The notes: generated by a model not told the origin, from the letters alone. A stretch of DNA of 64,000 nt from Pseudomonas grandcourensis (GCF_039909015.1 NZ_CP150919.1:6052501-6116500); one strand, 5' to 3'; counted from the first letter of the stretch, positions 18,933-27,795 are shown. Numbers and translations: made by a program.

Positions 18933-19894
18933 GGTGACTCCCGAAAATGTTGATAACCCCGGGTTTGCGGGGTGATGTCTTTGCCATCGGCGTCCAGCAG
19001 CTTCACACCCTGCCCTGTCACAACCTGGCCAATCACATGGATCGGCCAGCCATCGGCCAGCAGTAGCGGCAACTCGACGGACGGTAAGGTGAAGGCCAGG
19101 ACGTAATCGTCGCCGCCGCTCAGGGCCGCAACCTGTGCGTCCGATTGACCGAGAAAGTCGACCAGGCTCTGCGACAGCGGCAAACGATCCCGCTCGATTT
19201 CGATACTGACCTTCGAGGCCAACGCGATATGCCCGCAATCAGCGAGCAGGCCGTCAGAGATATCCATTGCCGAAGTGGCCTTGCCCCGTAGTGCCTGACC
19301 CAAGCCGAGCTGCGGTTGCGGCGACCAGTAATGCGCCAACAACGGCTCGGCAATGCTCGCTTCGGCTGTGCGCTGGCCGAGTACCAAGGGCAAGGCACCG
19401 GCCGCATTGCCCAGGTTGCCGCCGACACACAGCAGGTCCCCCGGTTGCGCACCGCTGCGGGTCAGCGCCAGACCGGCCGGTACGCGCCCGAACACGGTCA
19501 TGGTCAGGCTCAGCGGCCCACGGGTCGTGTCGCCACCCACCAACGCCACGCCACAGCTTTGCGCCATCTGGTTCAAACCACGGGCATAGGCTTGCAGCCA
19601 ATCGGCGGTCACCGTCGGCAAGGTCAGGGCAAGGGTAAAGGCAACCGGTGTGGCGCCCATGGCGGCCAGGTCGCTGACGGCCACGGCCAGCGATCGCTGA
19701 CCGAGCAGAAACGGATCGCAGGGATCGGCGAAATGCACGCCGGCCACCAACGTATCGGTAGAGATCGCCATCTGCTCCCCAGGGGGAACAGCCAGCAAGG
19801 CGCAGTCATCGCCAATCCCGAGGGCAACGCCTTCGCCGCCCTGCGCACAAGGCGCGGCGGCGAAGAAATTGCGGATCAGCTCAAACTCACCCAT
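18929..19894 (-). CDS. thiL: thiamine-monophosphate kinase
   Basis: The 321-residue kinase phosphorylates thiamine monophosphate to the active cofactor thiamine diphosphate, which Dxs in this window needs. Motifs: GIGDDCALL (residues 26-34), STDTLVAGVHF, GGDTTRG and MDISDGLLAD. The start is the ATG at 19894 behind the Shine-Dalgarno AGGA (six bases before it). An extra ten in-frame codons upstream are unlikely to be used. That ribosome-binding site is the outer tip of a 151-bp palindrome (19902-20052), so folding of the leader could limit thiL translation. The stop overlaps pgpA. Confidence 0.95.
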   Translation of the reverse strand: MGEFELIRNFFAAAPCAQGGEGVALGIGDDCALLAVPPGEQMAISTDTLVAGVHFADPCDPFLLGQRSLAVAVSDLAAMGATPVAFTLALTLPTVTADWLQAYARGLNQMAQSCGVALVGGDTTRGPLSLTMTVFGRVPAGLALTRSGAQPGDLLCVGGNLGNAAGALPLVLGQRTAEASIAEPLLAHYWSPQPQLGLGQALRGKATSAMDISDGLLADCGHIALASKVSIEIERDRLPLSQSLVDFLGQSDAQVAALSGGDDYVLAFTLPSVELPLLLADGWPIHVIGQVVTGQGVKLLDADGKDITPQTRGYQHFRESP

Positions 19895-19901
19895 TAGGTA
19901 T

Positions 19902-20052
19902 CCTGTCTCACCAATACTGTTCATTTTTTAGCGGCGTCTGGTGTCGCCATACGGCGTTGCCGCTCCTCGCCATAGCACGCTATGACTCGTCGCGGCGCCT
20001 TGTCTGGCAACACCAGCCACTCGCTAAAAAACGAACGTATCGGCGAGACAGG
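19902..20052. repeat. 151-bp imperfect palindrome (MITE-like or large mRNA hairpin) between nusB and thiL
   Basis: The whole region folds on itself around the centre CATAGC-AC-GCTATG at 19977. The outer 31-nt arms (from CCTGTCTC at 19902, and its complement ending GAGACAGG at 20052) agree at about 27 positions. Inside lie TTTAGCG and TCTGGTG/CACCAG blocks and GGCGAGGAGCGG-type blocks that also pair. It is much longer than the REPINs in this window and unrelated to them in sequence. In the mRNA, its 3' arm ends in the thiL Shine-Dalgarno. It looks like a small palindromic insertion element fixed within an operon. Confidence 0.75.
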
Positions 20053-20072
20053 ACACTAGATCCAAGCGCTGG

Positions 20073-20573
20073 TTAGCGCTTGAACGCCTTGACTTCAGCT
20101 TCACGCAGGCGCGGGGCCAGCTTGTCGAGCACACCGTTGACGAACTTGTGGCCGTCGGTGGAACCGAAGACCTTGGCCAGTTCGATACCCTCGTTGATCA
20201 CAACGCGGTACGGCACGTCGACGCGCTTGAGCAGTTCCCAGGTGGACAGGCGCAGAACGGCCAGTTCAACCGGGTCCAGCTCTTCGATGGTCAAGTCCAG
20301 GCATGGCGTGAGCGCGGTGTCGATTTCGGTCTTGAACTGCGGAACCCCGTGCAGGATTTCGCGGAAGTACGCGCCGTCGACATCGCTGAAATCGTTATCG
20401 ACCCGGAACTGCGCTTCGATCTCGTTCAGCGATTGCTTGGCCATGTGCCATTGGTACAGCGCCTGAGTCGCGAGCTGACGGGCTTCGCGACGCTTGACGC
20501 TTTTCGATGGCTTGCCGGCATCCGCAGGCTTTGGATCGCGCGGGTTGAAACGATCGCTTTCGTCGCTAATCAC
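20073..20573 (-). CDS. nusB: transcription antitermination protein NusB
   Basis: The 166-residue RNA-binding protein acts with NusE (S10) at boxA of rRNA operons. The helical NusB core is clear: [20 protein letters not shown], then [11 protein letters not shown] and [20 protein letters not shown] followed by [20 protein letters not shown]. The N-terminus carries a 25-residue polar extension ([20 protein letters not shown]) that is longer than in E. coli NusB (139 residues). The start is a GTG overlapping the ribH stop (GTGA). NusB commonly follows ribH in proteobacteria. Confidence 0.96.
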   Translation of the reverse strand: MISDESDRFNPRDPKPADAGKPSKSVKRREARQLATQALYQWHMAKQSLNEIEAQFRVDNDFSDVDGAYFREILHGVPQFKTEIDTALTPCLDLTIEELDPVELAVLRLSTWELLKRVDVPYRVVINEGIELAKVFGSTDGHKFVNGVLDKLAPRLREAEVKAFKR

Positions 20574-21046
20574 TTGGCCTCCAACTGCGCCAGCAGACTG
20601 ACCATTTCCAGAGCGGACAGGGCAGCTTCAGCACCTTTGTTACCGGCCTTGGTGCCGGAACGTTCGATGGCTTGCTCGATGGAATCAACGGTCAGGACGC
20701 CGAAAGCGACCGGAACGCCGAACTCCATGGACACCTGGGCCAGGCCCTTGGTGCACTCGCCAGCCACGTATTCGAAGTGCGGAGTGCCGCCACGAATGAC
20801 CGCGCCCAGGGCGATGATTGCCGCGAATTCGCCTTTCTGGGCGACTTTCTGCGCAACCAGCGGAATTTCGAAGGCGCCAGGCGCGCGGATGATGGTGATG
20901 TCGCTTTCGCTCACGCCGTGGCGAACCAGGGCATCAACTGCACCGCTGACCAGGCTTTCAACGACGAAGCTGTTGAAACGGCCCACTACCAGAGCGTAGC
21001 GGCCTTTAGGGGCGATGAAGGTACCTTCGATGGTCTTCAGGGTCAT
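20570..21046 (-). CDS. ribH: 6,7-dimethyl-8-ribityllumazine synthase
   Basis: The 158-residue enzyme condenses the pyrimidine from the RibA/RibD branch with dihydroxybutanone phosphate to make lumazine, the riboflavin synthase substrate; it usually assembles into large capsids. Motifs: [49 protein letters not shown] and [20 protein letters not shown], with the catalytic histidine in GGTPHFEYV. It starts 91 bp after ribBX and its stop overlaps nusB. Confidence 0.97.
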   Translation of the reverse strand: MTLKTIEGTFIAPKGRYALVVGRFNSFVVESLVSGAVDALVRHGVSESDITIIRAPGAFEIPLVAQKVAQKGEFAAIIALGAVIRGGTPHFEYVAGECTKGLAQVSMEFGVPVAFGVLTVDSIEQAIERSGTKAGNKGAEAALSALEMVSLLAQLEAK

Positions 21047-21137
21047 TCGATAGATCTCTTAAAGAGCCGGGACGCGTCTCGTACGCGCCCCTCGGTGATA
21101 TTTGAACCGCGAATTCAAGGCCGGAAACAACCGGTCA

Positions 21138-22229
21138 TTATTCGGAGGGCACGTATTCTACAACTTCCAGATCGAAACCGGATATCGCATTAAATTTCAT
21201 GGGTGCCGACATCAGGCGCATTTTGCGCACACCGAGGTCACGCAGGATCTGCGAACCGGCACCGACAGTGCTGTAGGTGGTCGGTTTTTTCACCGCAGCC
21301 TGGTCGGCAGTTTCGCGGATGTGCGCCAGCAACACGTCGCCATCGAGCGGGTGACCGAGCAACAGCACCACGCCGCTGCCGGCCTCGGCAACCGTGGCCA
21401 TGGCGGCGCGCAGGCTCCAGCGGCCCGGTTGTTTGACCATCAGCAGGTCACGCAGTGGGTCCATGTTGTGCACGCGAACCAGGGTCGGTTCTTCCGCGCA
21501 GACATTGCCCAAGGTCAGTGCCATGTGCACGTCGCCTTCCACGGAATCACGATAGGTCACCAGGTTGAATTGGCCCAGCTCGCTGTCCAGTGGCTGCTCG
21601 GCAATCCGCTGAACGGTACGTTCGTGGATCATCCGGTAGTGAATCAGGTCGGCGATGGTGCCGATCTTGATGTCGTGTTCGGCGGCAAAAGCTTCCAGTT
21701 CGGCGCGACGGGACATGGTGCCGTCGTCGTTCATCACTTCGCAGATCACGCCGCTCGGCTCGAAACCGGCCATGCGCGCCAGGTCGCACGCCGCTTCAGT
21801 GTGGCCGGCGCGGGCCAGGGTACCGCCGGCCTGGGCCATCAGCGGGAAGATGTGGCCCGGGCTGACGATGTCTTCAGCCTTGGCATCACGGGCGGCGGCG
21901 GCCTGCACGGTACGCGCACGGTCGGCGGCGGAAATGCCGGTGGTCACACCGGTAGCCGCTTCGATCGATACGGTGAACTTGGTGCCGAAACCGGAACCGT
22001 TGCGCGGCGCCATCAACGGCAGCTTGAGCAATTCGCAGCGCTCGCGGCTCATCGGCATGCAGATCAGGCCACGGGCGTGCTTGGCCATGAAATTGATGTG
22101 CTCGGGCTTGCAGCACTCGGCGGCCATGATCAGGTCGCCTTCGTTCTCGCGGTCTTCGTCATCCATGAGGATGACCATCTTGCCTTGGCGGATGTCTTCA
22201 ACCAGTTCTTCGATGCTATTGAGCGCCAC
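21138..22229 (-). CDS. ribB: 3,4-dihydroxy-2-butanone-4-phosphate synthase fused to a degenerate GTP cyclohydrolase II-like domain (RibBX type)
   Basis: The 363-residue protein has an intact N-terminal RibB domain (residues about 1-200). It contains MDDEDRENEGDLIMAAE, ARGLICMPMSRERC, AATGVTTGISAADRARTV and RAGHTEAACDLARMAG, the substrate and metal sites for making dihydroxybutanone phosphate from ribulose 5-phosphate. The C-terminal ~160 residues occupy the RibA position but show no SECLTGD or RCDCG zinc motif and no GTP-site RQEGRGIG segment. It is therefore unlikely to have cyclohydrolase activity, and a separate intact ribA exists at 17544-18161. The start is a GTG with AAGGGGG upstream. 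Databases often label such proteins RibBA. Confidence 0.92.
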   Translation of the reverse strand: MALNSIEELVEDIRQGKMVILMDDEDRENEGDLIMAAECCKPEHINFMAKHARGLICMPMSRERCELLKLPLMAPRNGSGFGTKFTVSIEAATGVTTGISAADRARTVQAAAARDAKAEDIVSPGHIFPLMAQAGGTLARAGHTEAACDLARMAGFEPSGVICEVMNDDGTMSRRAELEAFAAEHDIKIGTIADLIHYRMIHERTVQRIAEQPLDSELGQFNLVTYRDSVEGDVHMALTLGNVCAEEPTLVRVHNMDPLRDLLMVKQPGRWSLRAAMATVAEAGSGVVLLLGHPLDGDVLLAHIRETADQAAVKKPTTYSTVGAGSQILRDLGVRKMRLMSAPMKFNAISGFDLEVVEYVPSE

Positions 22230-22245
22230 AAGGCACCCCCTTGAG

Positions 22246-22908
22246 TCAGGATTTGAGGTAGCCGTTGGCGGCCAGAAAGCTTTCGGTAATGTTACTGGAG
22301 GTCGGCTCCGCGGCCTTGTCGCCCAGCAGCAAACGCTCCAGGTAACGGGCCAGCAAATCCACCTCCAGGTTCACCCGGCGGCCTGGCTGGTACGACGCCA
22401 TGATGGTTTCGCTCAGAGTGTGGGGAATGATGGTCAGCAGGAACTCGGCGCCATCGACTGCGTTCACGGTGAGGCTGGTGCCGTCGACGGTGATCGAGCC
22501 TTTATGGGCGATGTACTTGGCCAGGTCCTTCGGCGCGCGGATGCGGAATTCCACGGCGCGCGCGTTCTCGGTACGGGCAACCACTTCGCCCACGCCGTCG
22601 ACGTGACCGCTGACCAGATGCCCGCCGAGGCGAGTGGTCGGGGTCAGGGCTTTTTCCAGATTGACCGGGCTGCCGCTTTTCAGGTCGTTCATGGCGGTGC
22701 AGTCGAGGGTTTCGCGACTGACGTCCGCCGCAAAGCCGTTGCCCGGCAATTCAACGGCGGTCAGGCACACGCCGTTGACCGCGATGCTGTCGCCCAGTTT
22801 GACGTCGCTCAGGTCGAGCTTGCCTGTTTCGACGTGAACCCGCACATCACCGCCCTTTGGGGTCAATGCACGAATACTGCCGATGGATTCGATGATGCCG
22901 GTAAACAT
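22246..22908 (-). CDS. ribE: riboflavin synthase, alpha subunit
   Basis: The 220-residue enzyme dismutates two lumazine molecules into riboflavin. It starts MFTGIIESIGSI and shows the duplicated lumazine-binding fold: LGDSIAVNGVCLTAVEL and NLEKALTPTTRLGGHLVSGHVDG in the first half, repeated as HKGSITVDGTSLTVNAVDG and later LERLLLGDK. It lies between ribD (47 bp upstream) and ribBX (16 bp downstream). Pseudomonas annotations also call it ribC. No FMN riboswitch is visible upstream. Confidence 0.96.
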   Translation of the reverse strand: MFTGIIESIGSIRALTPKGGDVRVHVETGKLDLSDVKLGDSIAVNGVCLTAVELPGNGFAADVSRETLDCTAMNDLKSGSPVNLEKALTPTTRLGGHLVSGHVDGVGEVVARTENARAVEFRIRAPKDLAKYIAHKGSITVDGTSLTVNAVDGAEFLLTIIPHTLSETIMASYQPGRRVNLEVDLLARYLERLLLGDKAAEPTSSNITESFLAANGYLKS

Positions 22909-22955
22909 GAGGTTCTCCTCGAGAACAAAGCCAGCGCTGTAGCGTTGACCAGAAA

Positions 22956-24089
22956 TTATACGCTCGCGGTTGACGTAGGAATGGCAATGACTCGCCAGTC
23001 ATCGCCCACTGCGCGAATTTCAATGATTTTAAGCTCGGGCGCATCCTTCATTTGCGCGAGCGGCCAGTCCAGCAGCGGCCGCGCCGAAGAACCCAGGAAC
23101 TTGCCGGCGATGAAAATCTGGAACTCGTCCACCAGCCCGAGTTGGGCAAACGCGCCTGCCAGACGCGGGCCGGCCTCGACCAACACCTCGTTGACGCCAC
23201 GAGCGGCGAGCTCAACCAGCAGTTGGCGAAGATCGACCTGCCCATCGTAGCCGGGCACGATCAGACACTCCGGACCGTTGGCATATTGTTCTTCCACCGC
23301 CACGCAGGTCGCGACCAGTGCCGGGCCGGCCTTGAAGAACGGAGCATCCAGCGGCACCCGCAGACGACCGTCGACCAGCACCCGCAGCGGCGGACGGCTC
23401 ATGGCCAAGGCCGTTTGTTCTGCATCCAGCCCCAGCTCATCGGCGCGCACGGTCAACCGTGCGTTGTCCGCCAGCACCGTATCGGCGCCGGTCAGTACCA
23501 CACTGGCTTGCGCGCGCAGACGCTGAACTGCCGAACGCGCCGCCGGGCCGGTGATCCATTGGCTTTCGCCGCTTTCCATCGCCGTGCGACCGTCCAGGCT
23601 CATGGCCAGTTTGACCCGCACGAACGGCAAGCCGTGTTCCATGCGTTTCAGGAAACCTTGATTGAGCTTTCGCGCCTCGCCTTCCAGCACGCCGCTTTCA
23701 GTGGCGATGCCAGCCTGGGCCAGGCGTTGCAGGCCACGACCGGCAACTTCCGGGTTCGGGTCCTGCATCGCCGCGACCACGCGGGCCACACCGGCATTCA
23801 CCAGTGCATCGGCGCAAGGCGGCGTGCGACCGTGGTGGCTGCAAGGTTCAAGGGTCACGTAAGCGGTGGCGCCACGAGCCTGCTCACCGGCCGCGCGCAA
23901 GGCGTGCACTTCAGCGTGGGGCTCGCCGGCGCGCTCGTGCCAGCCTTCGCCGACAATCTGCCCGCCCTGCACGATCACGCAACCGACCCGCGGATTGGGG
24001 TGCGTCGTGTAATGCCCCTTGCGCGCCAGTTCCAGGGCACGGGCCATGAAATGGGCGTCGAGGATGGCAAGTTCTGCGGGCGTAGTCAT
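22956..24089 (-). CDS. ribD: bifunctional pyrimidine deaminase/reductase of riboflavin synthesis
   Basis: The 377-residue protein joins a cytidine-deaminase-type N-terminal domain to an NADPH reductase C-terminal domain. The deaminase zinc site is HAEVHAL with the downstream [15 protein letters not shown] (two cysteines). The reductase part contains [30 protein letters not shown] and [15 protein letters not shown]. It performs the second and third steps after RibA. The start ATG overlaps the nrdR stop (ATGA), coupling it to a regulator of ribonucleotide reductase, a conserved pairing in proteobacteria. Confidence 0.97.
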   Translation of the reverse strand: MTTPAELAILDAHFMARALELARKGHYTTHPNPRVGCVIVQGGQIVGEGWHERAGEPHAEVHALRAAGEQARGATAYVTLEPCSHHGRTPPCADALVNAGVARVVAAMQDPNPEVAGRGLQRLAQAGIATESGVLEGEARKLNQGFLKRMEHGLPFVRVKLAMSLDGRTAMESGESQWITGPAARSAVQRLRAQASVVLTGADTVLADNARLTVRADELGLDAEQTALAMSRPPLRVLVDGRLRVPLDAPFFKAGPALVATCVAVEEQYANGPECLIVPGYDGQVDLRQLLVELAARGVNEVLVEAGPRLAGAFAQLGLVDEFQIFIAGKFLGSSARPLLDWPLAQMKDAPELKIIEIRAVGDDWRVIAIPTSTASV

Positions 24090-24550
24090 TCTTTCACCGG
24101 TTCACGGGCCAGGCGATCGATCTCTTCGCGGAACTCGTTGAGGTCCTGGAAGCGGCGATATACCGAAGCGAAGCGGATGTAGGCGACTTCGTCGAGCTTC
24201 TGCAGCTCGGCCATCACCAGTTCGCCGACCACGAGGGATTTGACCTCGCGCTCGCCCGTGGCGCGCAGTTTATGTTTGATGTGCACCAGCGACGATTCGA
24301 GGCGCTCGACACTCACCGGGCGCTTTTCCAGCGCGCGCTGCATGCCGGCGCGGAGTTTTTCTTCGTCGAACGGCTGGCGACTGCCGTCGGTTTTGATCAG
24401 GCGCGGCAACACCAGTTCAGCCGTCTCGAACGTCGTGAAACGCTCGCCGCAGGCCAGGCATTCACGCCGGCGGCGCACCTGTTCGCCCTCGGCGACCAGA
24501 CGCGAGTCGATGACCTTGGTGTCGTTGGCACCGCAGAAGGGACAGTGCAT
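24086..24550 (-). CDS. nrdR: transcriptional repressor NrdR
   Basis: The 154-residue repressor of ribonucleotide reductase genes starts [17 protein letters not shown]. Its N-terminal zinc ribbon is formed by C3/C6 and the later CLACGERF pair. The ATP-cone domain follows ([20 protein letters not shown]). The open frame extends upstream, but the zinc-ribbon methionine at 24550 is the family start. It is the first gene of the rib operon, so its promoter in the 127-bp divergent gap to 24678 probably drives the whole rib-nusB-thiL-pgpA series. Confidence 0.97.
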   Translation of the reverse strand: MHCPFCGANDTKVIDSRLVAEGEQVRRRRECLACGERFTTFETAELVLPRLIKTDGSRQPFDEEKLRAGMQRALEKRPVSVERLESSLVHIKHKLRATGEREVKSLVVGELVMAELQKLDEVAYIRFASVYRRFQDLNEFREEIDRLAREPVKE

Positions 24551-24677
24551 GGTGGCAGGCAACAAAAAAAGGGAGGGCCATGGTAGCGCATCCCGGTGGC
24601 AAGACAAGCCATAGGGTTTGCGGTATACAGACGGGATGATCACTTGATCCATGGAATTCAGCTTTATGGAGCCACCA

Positions 24678-25142
24678 ATGTCGTTACGTCCGCTCATTTT
24701 GCTCAGTGTTTTCAGCCTGCTGGTGGCTTGTGGCAGCGATGCACCCAAGCCCCAGCCGCCAACGCCTGGCCCGGCGCCACAGCAAGCTCAGAAGAAAGCC
24801 CGGGAGGCCGCCAACCTCGGCCCCCTGCCTGCCTATCAGCGTGAACTGAGCGGCACCTTGCAAGGCGTACCGGCCGGCGCTGAAGTCGAACTGGCATTGC
24901 TGGTGATCGACGAAAAAGACCGCCCGCAACAATTGCTCGCCAGTTCCAGCCTGATCGGCAACAACCAGGTGCTGCCGTTTCACCTGCGTTTCAATCCGGA
25001 ATCCTTCCCGTCCGGGGCCCGCGTTGAACTGCGAGGCCGTGCCAGTCAGTCCGGGCAGTTGATCCTGCACCTGCCGTCGCAGCTGATTACCCAGCCGACC
25101 ACCCAGGCTTTGGGCCAACTGCAATTCGTCAAAGCCCCATGA
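24678..25142 (+). CDS. YbaY-like outer-membrane lipoprotein
   Basis: The 154-residue lipoprotein has a short signal and lipobox LLVACGS (acylated cysteine near residue 16), then a Pro/Gln-rich linker ([15 protein letters not shown]). The C-terminal domain matches the YbaY/type-III pilotin-like fold ([40 protein letters not shown]). The start at 24678 is supported by GGAG 6 bases upstream; earlier in-frame ATGs lack one. Its stop overlaps the methyltransferase start. The function is unknown beyond membership of this secreted family. Confidence 0.85.
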   Translation: MSLRPLILLSVFSLLVACGSDAPKPQPPTPGPAPQQAQKKAREAANLGPLPAYQRELSGTLQGVPAGAEVELALLVIDEKDRPQQLLASSSLIGNNQVLPFHLRFNPESFPSGARVELRGRASQSGQLILHLPSQLITQPTTQALGQLQFVKAP

Positions 25143-25795
25143 GTGCACCGCTCGACCTGCAAAAGGCGTTGGGTGAACTGCTCGGTGATGCGCAATTGGT
25201 CGCCTGTGAGTTACCAGGGACCTACCTGAAGTTGTGGCTGATCGATGGCGACAACATGGACCGCGCCTTCAGCCCGGAAGAGACCCGGCGCATCCTGCAT
25301 GAGCCGCCGTACTGGAGTTTCTGCTGGGCCAGCGGCCTGGCCGTGGCCCGTTATCTGGCCGAAAACCCGCATTGGGTCGAAGGCAAGCGGGTACTGGATT
25401 TTGGCGCCGGGTCTGGCGTGGCGGGGATTGCCGCCGCCAGGGCCGGCGCGCTGGAAGTGCTGGCCTGCGACCTCGACCCGCTGGCGATTGCCGCGTGTCA
25501 GGCCAATGCCGAACTCAATGACGTACAGCTCAACTACTCGACGGATTTTTTCGCCGAGGCCGATCGCTTCGATCTGATCCTGGTGGCGGATGTGCTGTAC
25601 GACCGGGCCAACCTGCCGCTGCTCGACCAGTTCCTCAGCCGCGGCCGAGAGGCGCTGGTGGCCGATTCCCGAGTGCGGGACTTTCGCCATCCGTTGTACC
25701 GGCGCATAGAGATGCTGGAGGCGATGACCCTGCCGGATCTGGCCGAGCCCCACGAGTTTCGGCATGTGAGCCTCTACCACGCCGCCCGCGCCTGA
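25139..25795 (+). CDS. class I SAM-dependent methyltransferase, ETFB/L11 lysine-methyltransferase-like
   Basis: The 218-residue Rossmann methyltransferase contains the SAM-binding motif RVLDFGAGSGVAGIAAARAG (about residues 84-103), the acidic LACDLDPLAIAACQANAELN and the motif IV-like FDLILVADVLYDRANLP. The upstream PPYWSFCWASGLAVARYL segment is typical of the METTL20/nicotinamide N-methyltransferase-like group that methylates protein lysines. The substrate cannot be told from sequence; electron-transfer flavoprotein beta is one candidate. It overlaps the lipoprotein gene by 4 bp. Confidence 0.85.
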   Translation: MSAPLDLQKALGELLGDAQLVACELPGTYLKLWLIDGDNMDRAFSPEETRRILHEPPYWSFCWASGLAVARYLAENPHWVEGKRVLDFGAGSGVAGIAAARAGALEVLACDLDPLAIAACQANAELNDVQLNYSTDFFAEADRFDLILVADVLYDRANLPLLDQFLSRGREALVADSRVRDFRHPLYRRIEMLEAMTLPDLAEPHEFRHVSLYHAARA

Positions 25796-25834
25796 CCGTA
25801 TAGTTGCCCTATTCACGCTTTTACGAGATTGCCC

Positions 25835-26707
25835 ATGAGTCAGGAAACGCCGTACATCTTCGACGCCACGACTGCCGATTTCGACCAGTCGGTGATCGAG
25901 AACTCTTTCCACAAGCCGGTGCTGGTGGATTTCTGGGCCGAATGGTGCGCGCCCTGCAAAGTGCTCATGCCGATGTTGCAGAGCATTGCCGAGAGCTATC
26001 AGGGTGAGTTGCTGCTGGCCAAGGTCAACTGCGACCTCGAACAAGACATCGTCGCCCGCTTCGGCATCCGCAGCCTGCCGACCGTGGTGCTGTTCAAGGA
26101 CGGCCAGCCGGTAGACGGCTTTGCCGGTGCCCAGCCGGAGTCCGCCGTGCGCGCCCTGCTCGAACCCCATGTGCAGATGCCGCCACCGGCCGCCGCCGAT
26201 CCGTTCGAACAGGCCCAGACACTGTTCGACGACAGCCGCTTTGCCGATGCCGAAGCCCTGCTCAAAGTGATCCTGGGTGAAGACAACACCAACGCCAAGG
26301 CGCTGATCCTGTACGCCCGCTGCCTGACCGAGCGCGGTGAACTGGGCGAAGCGCAAGCCGTGCTGGATGCGGTCAAGAGCGACGAGCACAAGGCCGCGCT
26401 GGCCGGCGCCAAGGCACAGATCAAGTTTCTGGGTTTGGCCAAGGACCTGCCGGATGCCGCCGACTTGAAGGCCCGCCTGGCAAAAGACCCGCTGGACGAT
26501 GAAGCGGTCTATCAACTGGCGATCCAGCAACTGGCCCGTCAGCAGTACGAGGCCGCGCTGGATGCATTGCTCAAGCTGTTCACCCGCAACCGCAGCTACA
26601 GCGAAGGCTTGCCGCACAAGACCTTGCTGCAGGTGTTCGAGTTGCTGGGCAACGATCACCCGTTGGTGAGCACCTACCGCCGCAAGTTGTTTGCCGCGCT
26701 GTACTAA
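25835..26707 (+). CDS. cnoX: thioredoxin-TPR chaperedoxin, CnoX/YbbN-like
   Basis: The 290-residue protein has an N-terminal thioredoxin domain (VLVDFWAEWCAPCKVLMPML, with the active-site CAPC near residue 38, and cis-proline SLPTVVLF). It is followed by a linker and tetratricopeptide-like helices (AQTLFDDSRFADAEALLKVI, ALILYARCLTERGELGEAQA) and ends RKLFAALY. This is the CnoX layout: a holdase that protects cytosolic proteins and passes them to GroEL/DnaK. The ATG at 25835 is chosen over a TTG two codons earlier. Its stop overlaps the stop of the convergent gene at 26704. Confidence 0.92.
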   Translation: MSQETPYIFDATTADFDQSVIENSFHKPVLVDFWAEWCAPCKVLMPMLQSIAESYQGELLLAKVNCDLEQDIVARFGIRSLPTVVLFKDGQPVDGFAGAQPESAVRALLEPHVQMPPPAAADPFEQAQTLFDDSRFADAEALLKVILGEDNTNAKALILYARCLTERGELGEAQAVLDAVKSDEHKAALAGAKAQIKFLGLAKDLPDAADLKARLAKDPLDDEAVYQLAIQQLARQQYEAALDALLKLFTRNRSYSEGLPHKTLLQVFELLGNDHPLVSTYRRKLFAALY

Positions 26708-27051
26708 GCCGTCTCGATCCAGCTGTAGAGCGGCGTATCCCCGCCGCTCACTACCTTCACATCCGAACTATGGCGCAAACGCACCAGCAGGCGCTTGCCC
26801 GCCGCCGCGCTGCCGGTCAGGCCTTCAAGTTGATCGAGCAGGTCAGGTCCGCTGAGCTGCCCGGCCTTACGCAGCAAATCCCTGGCGATCTGCCACAGCG
26901 CGTCATCCTGATTCAGTGGTTTCGCCGCTGGCGCGCTGACCTCGGATTTTTCCACCTGCAACTGCGCCCCTAGCCGCGCCCAGTCCGCGTCGTCCATCTC
27001 CAGGGTCAAATCCACCGGCCAGTCGCCGATGCTTCCGCGAATTCGCAACAT
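26704..27051 (-). CDS. conserved small protein of unknown function
   Basis: The 115-residue soluble protein opens MLRIRGSIGDWPVDLTLEMD and continues with DDADWARLGAQLQVEK, a Pro/Ala linker and a C-terminal domain (ALWQIARDLLRKAG, LDQLEGLTGSAAAGKRLLVR, DTPLYSWIETA). There is no signal peptide or membrane helix. I recognise no family. The same neighbour occurs beside the CnoX-like gene in other pseudomonads, which supports it as a real gene. Its TAG stop overlaps the convergent cnoX stop by two bases. The start at 27051 is chosen over an extension that runs towards the zinc-regulated promoter. Confidence 0.7.
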   Translation of the reverse strand: MLRIRGSIGDWPVDLTLEMDDADWARLGAQLQVEKSEVSAPAAKPLNQDDALWQIARDLLRKAGQLSGPDLLDQLEGLTGSAAAGKRLLVRLRHSSDVKVVSGGDTPLYSWIETA

Positions 27052-27136
27052 AGGTCTGCTCCCGCAAATATCTTCCCGGCATGCTCCCATGGGACTTGTG
27101 CAACGCCAAGCAGGCAGTCAAACTCTCCGCACTTTC

Positions 27137-27154
27137 GTTATAAGATCACATAAC
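27137..27154. promoter_or_regulatory. putative Zur operator upstream of zrgA
   Basis: GTTATAAGATCACATAAC is an AT-rich inverted repeat (GTTAT...ATAAC) with flanks that fit the gammaproteobacterial Zur pattern AATGTTATA-N-TATAACATT read on either strand. It ends 32 bp before the ZrgA-like start codon, the right place to block transcription when zinc is replete. Confidence 0.55.
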
Positions 27155-27186
27155 ATTTTCTTCATTTTACTTTTCGGAGACTCGTC

Positions 27187-27777
27187 ATGCGTCGTCTGCT
27201 TCTCGCCCTGCCGTTTGCCTTGTTGCCATTGGCTGTCGCCCATGCTGCCGACGAACACGATCATGAGCATGGCAGCCTGGGTGCCCACGAACATGGCGTG
27301 GGACGCCTGAACGCGGCGCTGGACGGCAAGACCCTGGAGCTGGAGCTGGAAAGTCCGGCCATGAACCTGGTGGGTTTCGAGCACGTCCCCACCAGCGACG
27401 CAGACAAAGCCAAAGTCGCCGCCGTCCGCGCGCAACTTGAACAACCACAGGCCCTGTTCAACCTGCCGAAAGCCGCCGGTTGCGTGGTGGAGAACCAGGA
27501 GCTGGAAAGCCCGCTATTCGGCGACAAGCCCGAGGCCGACGATGATCACGATGAAGACGCCAAGGACGCGGACGGCCACGAACATCACCATGACCACAGC
27601 GAAATCCACGCTCGCTATCAGTTCACCTGCGCCACGCCGGCGGCACTGAAGTCGCTGGACCTGGCGAATATATTCACCAGTTTCCCGGCCACCCAAAAAA
27701 TTCAGGTACAACTGATCGGCCCGAGCGGGCAGCAAGGGGTTGATGTGACGGCCAAGACTGCTGCCCTTAAATTCTGA
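27187..27777 (+). CDS. periplasmic histidine-rich zinc protein, ZrgA/DUF2796 family
   Basis: The 196-residue protein has a signal peptide (LLALPFALLPLAVAHA) immediately followed by a His/Asp/Glu cluster (DEHDHEHGSLGAHEHG). A second His-rich acidic loop lies mid-protein (DDDHDEDAKDADGHEHHHDH, about residues 118-137). Such clusters buffer or deliver zinc. The DUF2796/ZrgA family is linked to zinc uptake under starvation. A GGAG ribosome-binding site and an upstream Zur-like site support this. It heads a locus with an ABC ATPase, a permease and a DUF3299 protein, although a REP element separates it from the ATPase gene. Confidence 0.85.
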   Translation: MRRLLLALPFALLPLAVAHAADEHDHEHGSLGAHEHGVGRLNAALDGKTLELELESPAMNLVGFEHVPTSDADKAKVAAVRAQLEQPQALFNLPKAAGCVVENQELESPLFGDKPEADDDHDEDAKDADGHEHHHDHSEIHARYQFTCATPAALKSLDLANIFTSFPATQKIQVQLIGPSGQQGVDVTAKTAALKF

Positions 27778-27795
27778 ATCCACTGAAGATCACCC

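Noticed and set aside
22909..22955. FMN riboswitch in the rib operon
   Set aside because: The ribD-ribE gap is only 47 bp and the other rib leaders are shorter than or unlike an RFN element.
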